Made by a program: the position numbers and the translations under genes. Under the pieces are notes generated by a model that searched no databases, was not told the origin of the DNA, and saw nothing but the letters and a program-made list of their open reading frames with translations. A stretch of 64,000 nucleotides of DNA from Apostichopus japonicus (Eukaryota; Echinodermata; Holothuroidea; Aspidochirotida; Stichopodidae), in NCBI RefSeq assembly GCF_037975245.1, contig NC_092562.1:30878554-30942553 (forward strand), given 5' to 3'. Below, in pieces: positions 1 to 11,900 of the stretch (positions are counted from its first letter, which is position 1; each line of letters begins with the position of its first letter).

Positions 1-1221
1 TCTATTGATTAGGAGATGATTTATTCTCTCCCTGATACAATTATAAGTTCAACTAAATGCTGTTAAATTACTTGATGATATTGATTGGAAACAAGCAAAT
101 AGGTATATATAATATGGCGGTAATATTGATCGTGAGCATTGGTGGTGGGAAGCCAACCCAAGTTAGCTGGGAAGATGTGCGAGAGCATTGAGGTCTTTAA
201 CGTTTTACTCCCAAGCTATTATGGAAGCCAAGGAGCAGAATACCTCACCAGTTAAATGAGTAAAATAAGAATTTTTCACCAGTTGAGCATAGTGCAGTGT
301 TATATTGTTTTAGTTTTGCTGTGTCACCACGAGTTGTATTTGACCACTGTCAAAAATTATTAACTTAGTGTGAAAGAGATGTACTGTGTTCATTATACAG
401 TTTGGTTTGTATTCAGAGCTGTCATGAACACTAGTATTGCTTGTTGGGTTATTGTATTTCTTCTATGTATTTCACATTGTTTTTGTGTAAGAGTGATAAT
501 CTGTAATATTACTGTATTGGCTGAGACTGTTGCCCCTGGTGTGTAAGAAGGTTTGAATTTTGAAGAATTTCATGTTAGCCATTTATTCCATCTGGCATCA
601 CGATTCCTTGCAACATATTTTCATGTGTCCAAATTTGACCAAAGAGATTGTTTATTGTGTTTTGTCTGTTGACCTCCGGAATGGCTATCATCTTCTCCTG
701 CGAACCTTGTCTGGCAGAGACGAAGGTACTTAAATCTGTAATATCTCTCGCTATCTGCGGTTTGCTTCACTAATAAGCAGTAAAGTTAGAATTAATGTTG
801 GCAAGATTTCTGACAACAAAAACCAGATCGGTGACACAATCTGGCCAGAGACATGTAATCATGAACAGCTGATAAGATTGAGGTTAATTCAAAATTAATA
901 CTTAAAATACAAGTGAATGTCTCTTAATGTTGATATTATTTCCTGACTCCAGCTGAAGATCAAACTTGAATTTAATAGTACAATTAATCTTAGTAAACCA
1001 TAACAAACATTAAGAGCATCTAGTTACATGTTTATTGAGTGACTGATTATGGTATCATCCCTAACATTTCTTTACTACAAGAGTTGAAAGTGAAGAGCAC
1101 ATTATTAATCAGAGTTGATTCAGCAATTCTTTGCTAAGTCATGCTTGAGGGTAAAGGTACTTACAGTAACAAGAAAATCATGCATTGTTAATTGTTAGAA
1201 ACAATTAATTAATAAACTTAC
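1..1221. other. Intron downstream of EGF-1, copy 0
   Basis: AT-rich, non-coding. Bases 1-62 are the remnant of the inverted-repeat arm described at 40491. Against copy 1 there is a 39-bp extra stretch at about 59-97 and scattered substitutions. Nothing else was recognised. Confidence 0.5.
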
Positions 1222-1356
1222 TATTTTCACAATTGTTTCCACTGAATCCAGGAGGACAAAGACACAGACCAGTTAAATCTGAGCAAACTCCTCCGTTGAT
1301 ACAAGGTTCACATGTATTAGTACAGTCAGGTGGACTCCACATGTTCTCTGGACATT
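1222..1356 (-). CDS. Tie-like receptor exon: EGF-1 (copy 0)
   Basis: Encodes one extracellular EGF/laminin-EGF-like module of 45 residues with eight cysteines (motif [10 protein letters not shown] then [12 protein letters not shown]). The acceptor is AG before 1356 and the donor GTAAG follows 1222. Both borders are phase 1. The spacing and the CPPGF-G--C ending match the first EGF repeat of vertebrate Tie receptors, where it follows the second Ig domain and begins the angiopoietin-binding 'arrowhead'. Joining to Ig-B gives IVR-E-C, the same kind of junction as in Tie2. It is the last exon of this gene inside the window on the minus strand. Family assignment is from recalled Tie sequences; ligand binding is inference. 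Confidence 0.85.
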
Positions 1357-1493
1357 CTTAAATGTAAAGGAGTGAAAAATATATCAGTAGCATTGGTGAA
1401 TCAATTTGCAGAGATTAATTTAGTGCATACATTTTGTACTTTCTTGTTTTCATATATTTTGTTCTTCGTGAAGTATTGGAAATACAAATAATT

Positions 1494-2060
1494 TTCAGAC
1501 CAAATCTTTAACAGACAACATCGTATCCTTTATGCAATACAAAATTTCTCCAGACCTTAGCATGTTATTCACGATGTATAGAAAAGTGTTATTGTATCCA
1601 CTGCATTTAAACATATATCATGCTATCCTTGATGCAATACAAGGTTCTACTAAAGATCAATTCATAAACATTCTACACTCTATACCTACATTCTATACCA
1701 ACCAAAATTTAAACATGAAACATGCTATCCTTGATTTAATTTAAAGGTATTACATAACAAAGCTATATAGACATACAACATGCTATTATTCATGTAATGC
1801 ATAGACTCTTCGGACCAAATATTAAACATAAAACATGTTACCCTTGATTTGATGCAAAGGGTCTACATACCCAATCTTAAACAGCAACATACTATCCTTG
1901 ATTTAATTAAAAGACTCTACAGACAGACCAAAGCTATCCAAACATGCATGTCATTACTATTTATGTAATGCAATGGCTCAACAGACCAAATGTTAAACAT
2001 ACAACATGCTATCCTTAATGTTATGCAAATCTCAAGGTCCTACAAACCAAATTTAAATAA
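1494..2060. repeat. Minisatellite, about 57-bp degenerate units (copy 0)
   Basis: Roughly nine to ten imperfect units of the pattern 'aaacatacaacatgctatcc', 'ttgatgtaatacaaaggttc', 'tacagaccaaat'. A short open frame at 1532-1744 is produced by the repeat and is not a gene. The array is about half the length of that in copies 1 and 2. Confidence 0.75.
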
Positions 2061-2459
2061 TTTGTTAACAATATGATTCTGTTAACATTCTTCTACCCAG
2101 TCAGCCTTATACCCTGATATTTTGCTGGTTACTTTATCTAGTTATTATAGGGTATCTGTATGATCCAAGAGATCCATTTTATATTTTAGATATTGAAATC
2201 ATGTTATGAGCAAGGCATACCGTACACAAATTCACGTATACACATGTCATTTGGATATCTTAATGAATGTTATCTGAACCTAAACTGAGTAAACGAGATA
2301 TGTACATTTAAAGAATTGTGTCAGTCATGAAGATGTCAGTATACTCAACAGTCAGTCTATACTGTTTGCCTATATACACACTTTAGTTATATCAGTATCT
2401 CATCCTATACTACATTCTTACATGAAATACTTCACACAATGTATCATCAAGTATTTTTA

Positions 2460-2665
2460 CAGCATTTAATTGATCTTTTAATTTTATCACAGAGAGAATA
2501 AATCATCTTTTAATCAACAGAATGTTTGAATCATATACTTGAGTGGAGCTTCTTGGATTTAGGCTTCTGAAATAGCCTTCCAAATCATTTTTCCCAGGGG
2601 CAACAATAGTACCATCTCTACCAAGCTGCAGGCGATATTCTCCACATTACAACACACACAAACAC
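2460..2665. repeat. Inverted-repeat arm B (copy 0)
   Basis: Plus-strand sequence similar to the reverse complement of 40491-40690. Shared words include AGAGAATAAATCATC, GTGGAGCTTCTTGGAT and ACCATCTCTACCAAGCTGCAG. The equivalents are at 43555-43760 and 53856-54061. Confidence 0.6.
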
Positions 2666-2995
2666 ATAGCATCACCATCCCATAGACTCCTTTCACCTCA
2701 GTTCAGCAAGACATTATACAAAAACGAAAACAAAGAGAGAGTTATATGTTTTAGATTTTAGTGGCACTACGACATCAGAGATTAACGAAAGCGCTAACAT
2801 GATTTTTCTAAGCGTTCTACACAACGTTTTCACAATTATTCCTGTCATTTTAGCCATTGAAGATGCTTGGGATAGTGTCTCCTTTAGAAACTGGATTTTA
2901 TTTTATTAAATATCCATTCAGTGTTATAAGTATTGTAATGAGGAATACTACATTGGATAGTACACACAAGCATGAAAGTCAAAAGAAATACCCAC

Positions 2996-3256
2996 CTCTG
3001 ACAATAACATTCATGATGGCATGGACTTGATTATTGTATTGACCACTTTCCTGGCTCTCAAAGACAACAGATTTCAAAGCACTAGCATCACCACAAGATG
3101 TCTTTCCCACACAAGAGCTGCCTGTTGACCCGTCTGGATTAGGCACACCATCTCTCCTCCAACGAAGCCTTGGCGTAGCTACGCTTGACTCAACCATGAC
3201 AGTCACGTTATCGCCCATTGATGCACCAGTGGAATATTCCAAAGCTTTAATAGTTG
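2996..3256 (-). CDS. Tie-like receptor exon: Ig-B (copy 0)
   Basis: 87-codon exon encoding an Ig-like domain. The visible core is RLRWRRDG (the tryptophan of the C strand), a two-cysteine loop (SSCVGKTSC) and ESGQYNNQ (F-strand region), ending in NVIVR. The acceptor is a pyrimidine-rich CTTCTCAG before 3256, the donor is GTGGGT after 2996, and both borders are phase 1. In vertebrate Tie the second Ig domain also ends in IVR directly before EGF-1. Against copies 1 and 2 there are two coding differences, both amino-acid changing (Pro/Ala in VAT-RLR and Ala/Asp after SCGD). Confidence 0.82.
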
Positions 3257-5148
3257 CTGAGAAGAAATTAAGACCGTTAGGTAGTGATACCAGCACACAG
3301 TCTGTTGTAGTTACAAATTTTTGTAACTATTATTTTGCTGCAATTATTGCCATGTACATTGGTAAATCTGTCTTCAATCTCAAATATGTGTTTCTTCAAT
3401 TTTTGATTATTTTAGTTTAAGTACTTGCTTAATGATCAGGCAACTGTAGAGTACTTGTTGTTTCAAAATAAGGACACAGTTCAAGGCATTCGTTTACAGT
3501 TGAATACAATACGGATAACTCGTTTTATTGATAACTTCTGGTAGCAGACTTCGACGCCATCTTTACTCTGCACTCTCTGTCGAACGCCAAGTGTGCAATA
3601 TATTTTATTACGACACTACAGCAACAAAAATTGAAACAGGTATGCAGATGAACTTGTGTGGGTACTTGCCTGTGTGTGTGCATCAAGAAAAAGTTTCACT
3701 AATTCATTCTAAAGATTAAGATCAATGAAGTTTAACAGTTGGTAGGTGTATGCCCTGAATCTGTTGTTAGACCTCACACACTCAAAAGTCAACATTTAAA
3801 CTACCAAACAGAAATGCACAAAATGCATTCAGGTTGCAATAACATAACAAGTTTTTAAGAATCTGATATAATGAGGATAAATTCCTTCTTCAGATATGCT
3901 TACACAATTTCATAGTGATCTTGTGATATGTTTTATTTACATGAGATGCAAGCACATTTCCATTCTAGAGATACCATGTTTGCAAGGTTTTCAGATTAGA
4001 CCTTTGCTGACCTCACATGACCATTGAACTCCACAATAAACAGCAAGCTATTTTTTTTCAATATATGGAATACATGTACAGTATTGTTTGATACCCTTCC
4101 AAGGATCAATTTCTGTAATATACATTGTTTCAAACGAGGCATGAGGCACACAGAAACAAAAACAATCCATATACAATTTAGACTGAAACCATAAATATGT
4201 GTGTGGTCCTACCAATATCAATAGTGATTAAAACCCTCCAACCCATGTACAGAATAATACTCAAAGTTTATATCATATTAATCAATGTAAACTGTCAATG
4301 GTCACAAAGGAGCTCGTCAAAGGCTAAACTTGACCAAATTTGTAGAAAGAAAAGGTGCATTGTGAACTTCTCCTCAACTGCAAGGTTGACAGAATTCATA
4401 CTTGCAGATGTATGCATGCAAGTGGTTGCCTCAATGTGTGATGATGTCATAGTGTGAATTATAAGAAGTCAAAGGTCACTGGAACTGAAAAGCATTATGG
4501 TCGGATCATGTCAAAATAACTAAAGAACCTACAGTAAACCATTACAAGATCTCATGGCAACAAAGAACTCTTCCCTTCCTTTCCGCCTCCCACCCCACCC
4601 CTCACCAGGCAGACAATATCCACAATTTGAGCACTTAATGGACAGTAGCTTACTGAACTGACAGGCATCAATGGAGTTATATTGCAGTTTTAGCAAACAA
4701 GGATAGCATACAGTATGTATGGCGAATAATAACTAATGCATGCCTATATATGGACATATCTTGTAGAACAATCATATATATTTCATTTCATCATCAAATC
4801 TGATGACACGTTTGAATAACAATAGATTGGAGGATTATTTAAGCCTTCACAGCGGTATTTAATTAGCTTTCCTCAGTGATGTAAAGCATAGTCAATAACT
4901 TCCATGACATATCTACAAGGCTATACTGTGAGTGATATTCGTGTATCAAGTATATCCTTCTCTACATGAAGGTGGTAGCTTTCCCTTGCATGATGGTTTA
5001 TGTAAAGATGGGTGATGAGTCTTATAGACTTTTTCAAAAAGTTTATCCGCACTGTGTCTATAGCAAGGTATGGATGTAATATCTTGTCCTATTGTATGGT
5101 CCAGTCCCTCCTACTAAATTGTTTCACTTCACATATACCTTCACATAC
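3257..5148. other. Intron Ig-A to Ig-B, copy 0
   Basis: Contains the 176-bp solo LTR at 3445-3620. The remainder is AT-rich and conserved between copies at about 99 percent with no convincing exon. Open frames here (3196-3420, 4197-4457, plus strand) lack splice or coding support. The same intron in copies 1 and 2 is 44352-46057 and 54653-56358. Confidence 0.5.
3445..3620 (-). mobile_element. Solo LTR, 176 bp
   Basis: Present only in copy 0 and bounded by the 5-bp direct repeat GCAAC (3440-3444 and 3621-3625). The empty site, with a single GCAAC, is seen at 44535-44539. Read on the minus strand it starts TGTAGTG, ends CTCTACA (TG...CA) and contains AATAAA about 70 bp before its end, as an LTR would. 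No internal region remains, so it is a recombined remnant of a short-LTR retrotransposon. Confidence 0.75.
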
Positions 5149-5490
5149 CATTTTCATTTGTTACTAAGACCCTCCATGCAACAGCTGGGCTTTCATCTTC
5201 TGTTACAGTGATGGTGTAGATACCAGTCCTTGCAGCTGTCTCCATGGTAGTAGGTAGGGTAAGAGTAGCAGGTTCACTGTTGATGTTTGTCATTGCTTCA
5301 TCTGGTACTCTAGGACTATTGAGGGTAAACATATAACCTGGAGAATCTGCCCCACCTGGAAGAAGCACTGCTTTATCAAATGTTACATTGGCTGTTTGGG
5401 AACCACCTGTGTATACTTCAATGGTAGTTGGATTTGTTGTGGTTGCTACAGGACTCCTTACAACAGCAACATACTGAGGATTAGACTCAT
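5149..5490 (-). CDS. Tie-like receptor exon: Ig-A (copy 0)
   Basis: 114-codon phase 1-1 exon. The acceptor is CTGTTACCAG before 5490 and the donor GTATGTG follows 5149. The product is a beta-rich, threonine-rich Ig-like domain with no cysteines, containing GIYTITVTEDESPAVAWRV near its end (a typical G-Y-x-x-x-V F-strand pattern). By position it corresponds to the first Ig domain of Tie receptors. Lack of the canonical Ig disulfide means the fold assignment is less sure than for Ig-B. The sequence is identical at protein level in copies 0, 1 and 2. Confidence 0.75.
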
Positions 5491-7601
5491 CTGGTAACAG
5501 GAAATAACATGTCACATGCTTAACAGTTTCACAAAGACTGCAGGAGACTCTGAGCCAACAAGCTTCAATGAATTAGAGATGAATAATGATAATTATGACT
5601 AGAATTATCAAGTATTGTGGAGAAATATCACCATATATAACCATCCATATGACACCATTACTTGTGACTATCGAATAAATATCATTTGAATCACAAAAAC
5701 TGCAACTGTGGAATCATAGCTATCACTTTCCAAGTTGAGGATATAGTCTAGCTTGGTAATACTAACTAACTAATATGGCCATTGCATAGCCAAAACAACA
5801 AGAGCATCAATGACGCAGTATCTCAATACTGGAAGTTCTAATTTCGATTCCTAGTTTCTTATCTTTGCTCTGTCTCTACAATTATCAATATCAATATATA
5901 TAATATTTTTGGTCATATAGTTTGACGTCAATGACAACAGTCAAATAAGAAGAGGTGAACAACTCGACCATATTCTTGATGCCCGCCTTGAGAAAGCTAG
6001 GCCTATCGACCTACTGTAGGTTACTGTAGACTGTAGTGGTGACTACCATCAAAACTGTGTACACTTCCAATTATCAAAACAACCCACGTTTTTCCATCTC
6101 AATAATTTTGACATGAAGATTTCGTGGATTTATGACTTGGAAAAAATAATGTACATATGTAGAATATAAGTTTTAAATTGAAAGTGATGGGTGGCCTCCT
6201 CCTCCCCTAATAGCCACCCCAGTTCCTCTCCATTTTAGTATTTTCTTTTAATTCTTTGTATATTTGATGTCAAACATCACAGGTTCAAAAGAAAGCTAAA
6301 CATACTTCTTATAACCTTATTATATCCTTATAAATAAGACATAACCTTATCCAATTTTAATAGTCTTATAAAAGTTGTAATGCTATGGCCGGCTCCTCTT
6401 TTATACATACTCCAGTGAAAATAAAATGTGATAGATTATAATTTTTGTTTTTAATTCTTTTTTTGGGGGGGGGAGTTAAAGAAATATACCAAACAAGCTG
6501 TTAATTCATAATGATGCTTCATTCTAGAAATGCACAATATACACTCTATTCCAAATGAATAGTTGTTGTATTATCCCATTAACATTATGTTAAATTTATG
6601 GAGTCACAGTTAATATATAAGTTGGAAACTTAACTTAAAAATTAAAACACACTGTAAGACAATCAAACAAACTTACTGTACCATGGCCCAAAACTGCCTG
6701 AACACCACCAGTACAATGCTAATGTGGCTATTACTAAATGAAGGCCTAATATAGAATGCATTAGGCCTAGCCTAAACTTGTAGCCTTCAGCAGCACAACA
6801 AAGTGTATACGTAATTATACAAAATACCTGATGGGCAATCAAACAAACTTATCATGACTCTTGCTCTGAAAAACTACCTGAACAAAAGAACAATCCTTAT
6901 ATTGATATTACTAAAACCATGGAGCTATAAACAGACGAAGTCCTAATATAAATTAAATGCACAACAATGTGTATATGGAATTAGTGTGCATTGGCCGTGA
7001 GGGTGACCATTTTCGTATATCTAACATGTAGCTGCCATGAGGCATAGCCAATCTGCTACAAACCAGACTTGGAGGCGGGGCTTGAGTCATAGCCAATTTG
7101 CTACACAAGACTTGGAGGCGGGGCTTAATCATCAAAAACAATGAAACAAACAAGTTTTGGAGCGTGTGCAAAAAGGCCTCATTTCAACTGTTTTTCAGAG
7201 GGATTTGGCCAAATTTGGACATAAATTGGTGAAAAAGTCATAGAATGAGATACAATTCTGGAATAAAAAATAGTAACTTTTGTTGCCCTATATGATATAT
7301 GCTTGCTCTGGAAATTCCAGAGAAAAAGAACTTTGTATGAAGACGCTGAAAAATTTTTAAGAGAAGAGAGAGTCCCACTTACTGTTACAATATCTCTATA
7401 CATGTAATGTATTGAGATAATAAAAACTATTAACACTGTATGATAAACACACACATGCTGATATCTGTCAAGGCAGCATGACTTTTGTGTTTTGACCAGT
7501 TCCCCAGCTAAGATCACATCATTGATATTCTGAGAAATATTCACAGGAATAAACCTTTGGCAAAAAATGAGCAATGATAGTTTTGTTGATCAACAATCAA
7601 T
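5491..7601. other. Left part of the transposon-filled intron, copy 0
   Basis: Positions 5491-5796 and 7418-7601 match copy 1. Positions 5797-7417 are absent from copies 1 and 2 (junction at 46706), with only AA shared at the junction. They hold a weak tRNA-like stretch near 5800-5850, a diverged tandem duplication (about 6655-6830 and 6836-6960, both starting 'caatcaaacaaactta') and the doubled CCAAT/GC-box motif at 7043-7126. No supported gene. Confidence 0.5.
7043..7126 (-). promoter_or_regulatory. Doubled CCAAT-box/GC-box motif
   Basis: Two tandem units of about 40 bp, each containing TAGCCAAT and GGAGGCGGGGCTT. On the minus strand this gives GC box then inverted CCAAT box, twice. It is unusually GC-rich for this AT-rich intron. 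It could be a promoter proximal element, but no TATA box, CpG island or downstream coding exon was recognised. Confidence 0.3.
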
Positions 7602-7637
7602 CATTAGGGAAACAGTCCCCTTACAGCGAAGTTGCAT
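7602..7637. repeat. Left terminal inverted repeat
   Basis: First 22 bp are the exact reverse complement of the right end. The next 14 bp match with two differences (CAGCGAAGTTGCA here, CACCGAAGGTGCA on the other side). Confidence 0.8.
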
Positions 7638-8231
7638 TTCCAACCCGACCTCAAGCGGGGGAGCTCGGGTTGGGCTTATCTCGAGCTTCAGCTCTGCTTA
7701 CACCACTCAGGGAGCTGCTAGCAGCTCCCTGGATCAACGTTGTTCACAGGCATGCACAGCTATAGCTACAGGCGTACATACAGTACTCGCGACATATGAT
7801 CGTATGAAGTGTATTCCGTGTCTTAGTTCCCTTTAGCTGCCGGTTCGGATTTTCGTGATTTTTATTCACCGGTTCCTGATTTTTCCGCGTCTGGCTTGCC
7901 TTTAATACATAACACCAGACGACCGCTAATTTTCATAACCGACGCTTGGAAATTTCCCAAACGTTACTACATCCAAACCTGAGATTTTCATGTGCCCCGA
8001 ATCCATAGCTGTCGCATTAGGCCTAAGGCTATGTTGTAACATTGAGAAACCGGCCTCTGAATACGGTCTATATTTTTGTTCAAATTAATGCTGCACAAGT
8101 AAATGCAATTTTTTATTATTAGAAACATCATTGGAGTTGTTTTTAGTTCTTATCATTCCTTTATATCAATCTGGAAACGTTAAACAGTAATCCTACACTA
8201 GTTACGTTGTCACTATTTACTTAGTTTGATT
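7624..8231. other. Left subterminal part of the TIR element
   Basis: GC-rich for this window near the end. There is a 9-bp inverted repeat (CCAACCCGA at 7640-7648 with TCGGGTTGG at 7665-7673) and a perfect 22-bp palindrome at 7709-7730 (AGGGAGCTGC and its reverse complement around a TA centre). No coding region recognised. Confidence 0.5.
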
Positions 8232-8236
8232 GGCCT

Positions 8237-8505
8237 TGTTGAAGATTGAGGTTGTGTCACAATCTTCAATTGAGGTTTGTACTGTAGAACAGAGCTGTGG
8301 TTATAACACTTACTTGATGTAGTCTCTGGTAGTCAATGATACTGTTGTTACACAACCCGTGTTGTACCAGGAACTTGCACACAGAGTTCCAGGGCTTCTT
8401 ATTCAGCTTGGTCACTGGAGCACGCAGTCACTTAAGATTGAGTGAGAGTGCTATGCTGCTAGAGTTAGGGTTAGTGAAAGTCATGTCAATGTCAATGTCA
8501 CTACA
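8237..8505 (-). repeat. gypsy-1 3' LTR
   Basis: Direct repeat of 13138-13406, preceded on the minus strand by a polypurine tract (8506-8517). Confidence 0.9.
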
Positions 8506-8517
8506 TCTCCCTTTTCC
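8506..8517 (-). promoter_or_regulatory. gypsy-1 polypurine tract
   Basis: GGAAAAGGGAGA on the minus strand immediately before the 3' LTR: the plus-strand DNA priming site of reverse transcription. Confidence 0.75.
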
Positions 8518-8902
8518 ACACAAAACAAAACGATGATCGAACAACACTTTGCGAAACTTTCCAAGTCAATCAGCGGTGATTGATTCTGCCAATCGTGCTA
8601 TACACATATTTACAAATGTTAAAATACTTCTATAAGGAATCCGAGAGAGAGCTTTCCACATCACTAATTCGCACGGGTTCAAAGAAAATGTTAAATCAAA
8701 TTTTATGCTTCACTAACGAATTGTCTTGGGAATTAGACAAAAAACAATATTTTTTTTGTTTTTTTGTTCCTGCTTTGCTGTCTTTAAGGTTGCTTGTCCT
8801 TTCTTCTTTTTCTTATAAAACAAAAGTTTTCTCACTTCCTTGGTCTTTTCCTCACAAAACAAAACAAAAAGGTAAAACTCTATGTACATATGAAATACGC
8901 CA
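8518..8902. other. gypsy-1 region between pol stop and polypurine tract
   Basis: About 390 bp, AT-rich with T-runs on the plus strand. No second reading frame such as env is seen on the minus strand. Confidence 0.6.
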
Positions 8903-11900
8903 CTACGTCACATAATCTTCAAACCTCCTTGGCCTTCGAATGTTACGCTTTGGTCGCATGGCTGGAGGCTGATGAGGACTGCTCTCTTGTTGAGGTGAGA
9001 TGTTGGGAATAGATGGTGGTACATCTACACCAGTTTTAGTCAGTGTATCTGTGTCGGTATTATCTGCCTTGCTAGGGATTTCTTGACTGTTTTCTGTGAC
9101 TTGCTCTGCCTCGCTAAGGTCAGGTCTGATATGCTGCCGATTACGTCTAAGCAATCTCCCCTCTGGGCTCTGGAGAACGTAGGATCGTTCACCCCCAGCT
9201 CCGGCAACAACTGTAGCAGGCTTCCACAATCTTGTGCCTGGATCCAAAATTCTGGACTTCTGCCCATTGGATAGTGTAGGCAGTTCTGATCTTCTGGCAT
9301 GTTGGTCAAAATAGTACTTCTGAACATTCTGTCTCTGCTGTAGCTGGTTGTATCTATGGTCTGCAGCTACGTTGGTATTGGGTGACTTGCTGGGAAGTGT
9401 ATTTCTCAGCTGGCGGCCCATCAAGATTTCTGCAGGGCTGGGTAAGCTTTCAGATATAGGTGTGGTTCTCCAATGAAGCAAAGCTAGCTGGATGTCTGAT
9501 GCCTTTTTCATGATACTTTTTATTGTTCTGATTTGTCTCTCTACAAACCCATTGCCTTGAGGTCTCCTAGGGGATGTTGTCACATGAGTAAAACCCCATG
9601 ATTCTGCAAACATCATGAACTGGTAACTGGAATACTGGGGACCATTATCACTCACAACCTTAGATGGAATTCCTTGTTCAGCAAAAATTTTCTTCAAGGC
9701 TGAAATGACAGTGTTGCTTGAGACCTGATCTGAAAGTTGTTGTAGGATTGGATACTTGCTATAGTAGTCTACCACGATCAACCATTGCTTGCCTTTCAAT
9801 TCAAACAGATCCGTGGCAACTGTGCTCCATGGTTTTGTAGGAATCTCGTGCGGTAGAAGTGGTTCCGCTGGTTGAGCTGGTTGCTGTTGTTGGCATGCTG
9901 GGCATGACTGGACCATTCTTTCAATATCTTTGTTAATGTTGTTCCAATAGACACACTCTCTGGCCAATAACTTGGTTTTCTGTTGTCCCAAATGGCTTGT
10001 GTGCAGCTTTTGCAAGATACCTGCTTGCATCTGCTTGGGTATGACAACTTGAAACCCTTTTAGAATTACTCCATCACAAACTGTGAGTTCATCTCTGTAG
10101 CTCCAAAATTGTCGTAAGTCAGGTTGTACCTCCTTGATTGAGTCTGGCCACCCTGTGATGATTACTTCCACCAGGGCACTTAACATTGTGTCTTGCTTTG
10201 TCTGTTGTTTCAGCTCATCTTGCTTCTTTGATGAAAACTGGATAAAATCAACCCTTAAGTCTAGGTCGATGGCCTGCTTGTTACAAATACTTGGCAGACG
10301 TGAGAGACTGTCTGCCAAAAGGTTGTCTTGTCCCGGGCGGTGCCTGATACTGAAGTTGTAGCCTTGTAAGCGTATTAGCATCCTCTGCAATCTGGGAGGT
10401 GCTGCAGTCAGTGGTTTGTCCATTATCGTCAATAGTGGCTTGTGATCTGTTATTACTGTGAAGCTTCTGCCATACAAGTATGTGTGGAAGCGTTCTACAC
10501 CAAAGACGATTGCTAACAGCTCTCGTTCGATGCAGGAATAACGTTGTTCTGTAGACGACAAGGCCTTGCTTGCAAATGCGATTGGTTGTAGTTTTTCTTC
10601 CTGGTCATGTTGAAGAAGAGCTGTTCCTAGTCCTTGTAGACTTGCATCACATTGAACGTACACTGGTGATGATGTATCAAAGTACTGGAGAAGTGATGAC
10701 TCAGAAATTTCTTGCTTGAGCTTTTCCAGTGCTACTTGATGGTGTGGCTCCCAAATAAATTCTGCATCTTTGCGCAAAAGATCACGTAAAACAGCTGCCT
10801 TGGAGCTGAAATCATGTATGAAATGTGACAAGTAGGTCATGAGACCCAGGAAATGCTGTAATTCCAACTTGTTCCGTGGAGTTTGCATTGTTCTCAGGTC
10901 AGCAACCTTCTTGGGATCTGGTTTCATGCCCTCTCTGGAGTACCGGTTTCCAAAGAAATCAACACTTGTCTGCTTGATAGCACACTTGCTTGAATTGAGT
11001 GTGAGGCCTTGTTGTGCAGCTGTGTTCATCAAGTTCATAAGATTCTGATCATGTTCCTCTGATGTTCGACCAAAAATAACAATGTCATCTGCTATACAGA
11101 CTGCCCCTTCACAGCCTTCTAGAATCCGATCCATCTCCAACTGGAAAATGTCTTGACTAACAATTAGTCCAAAGGGTAGTCGACAGAAGGTGTATCTTCC
11201 AAATGGTGTTTGAAAAGTGGTCAATTTCTGACTCTCTTCATCCAATTTCACTGACCAGTAGCCACATTTTGCATCTAGTTTCGAAAAAAACTTCATGTTG
11301 TGAAACTTGTGGTTCAATTCTTCTACTGTTTGCTGCCTATAATGTGGTCTTATGAGAGCCTTATTCAGCCTGCGTGGATCAAGACATATTCGAAGACTCC
11401 CATCTTTCTTGGTGACATATGTAATGGAACTCACCCACTCTGTAGGTTCAGTGATCTTTTTGATGACACCTTGTTCTTCCATCTTATCTAGTTCTGATTT
11501 GATTTTTCCTTTTAGGGCAATTGGTGTTTTCCTAGGAGCATCAACATGACTTGGAAGGTTTGGGTCTACTACTAAATGATGTGTATTATGGAGTTCACCA
11601 ATCCTGTCAAATTGCTGTGGAAATAACCGCACTAACGTTTCGACGTCATTGATGGGTGATTGGTTGTTCACGATACAGTGTAGAGATACAAGACCCAGCT
11701 GGACAGATGTTTGAATTCCCAATATCACAGGGCCATCTGATTGTACAACATAAAATTGTGTATCGTTCCATGGTGTGTCGTTGTACCTGCATGGGATCAC
11801 AACAGTCCCGTACTGCTTGATCTCAGTTCCATTGTATGCTGACAGCACTGTACCAGAGTCTGATAGGGACTGTGGAACACCATGTTCATTTAGTTGTTCC

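Larger units (their letters stand above)
1357..2995. other. Intron Ig-B to EGF-1, copy 0
   Basis: Holds the minisatellite (1494-2060) and an inverted-repeat arm (2460-2665). The rest is AT-rich without coding signal. The corresponding introns are 41949-44090 (copy 1) and 52250-54391 (copy 2). Confidence 0.5.

Noticed and set aside
1532-1744. Plus-strand 70-codon open frame
   Set aside because: Made of minisatellite units with no domain; the frame is not kept in the longer arrays of copies 1 and 2.
7179-7574. 131-codon minus-strand frame in copy 0 (with 46679-46861 in copy 1)
   Set aside because: The right end is shared by the copies but the rest differs across the 1.6-kb junction; no recognisable domain and no phase-compatible splice borders.
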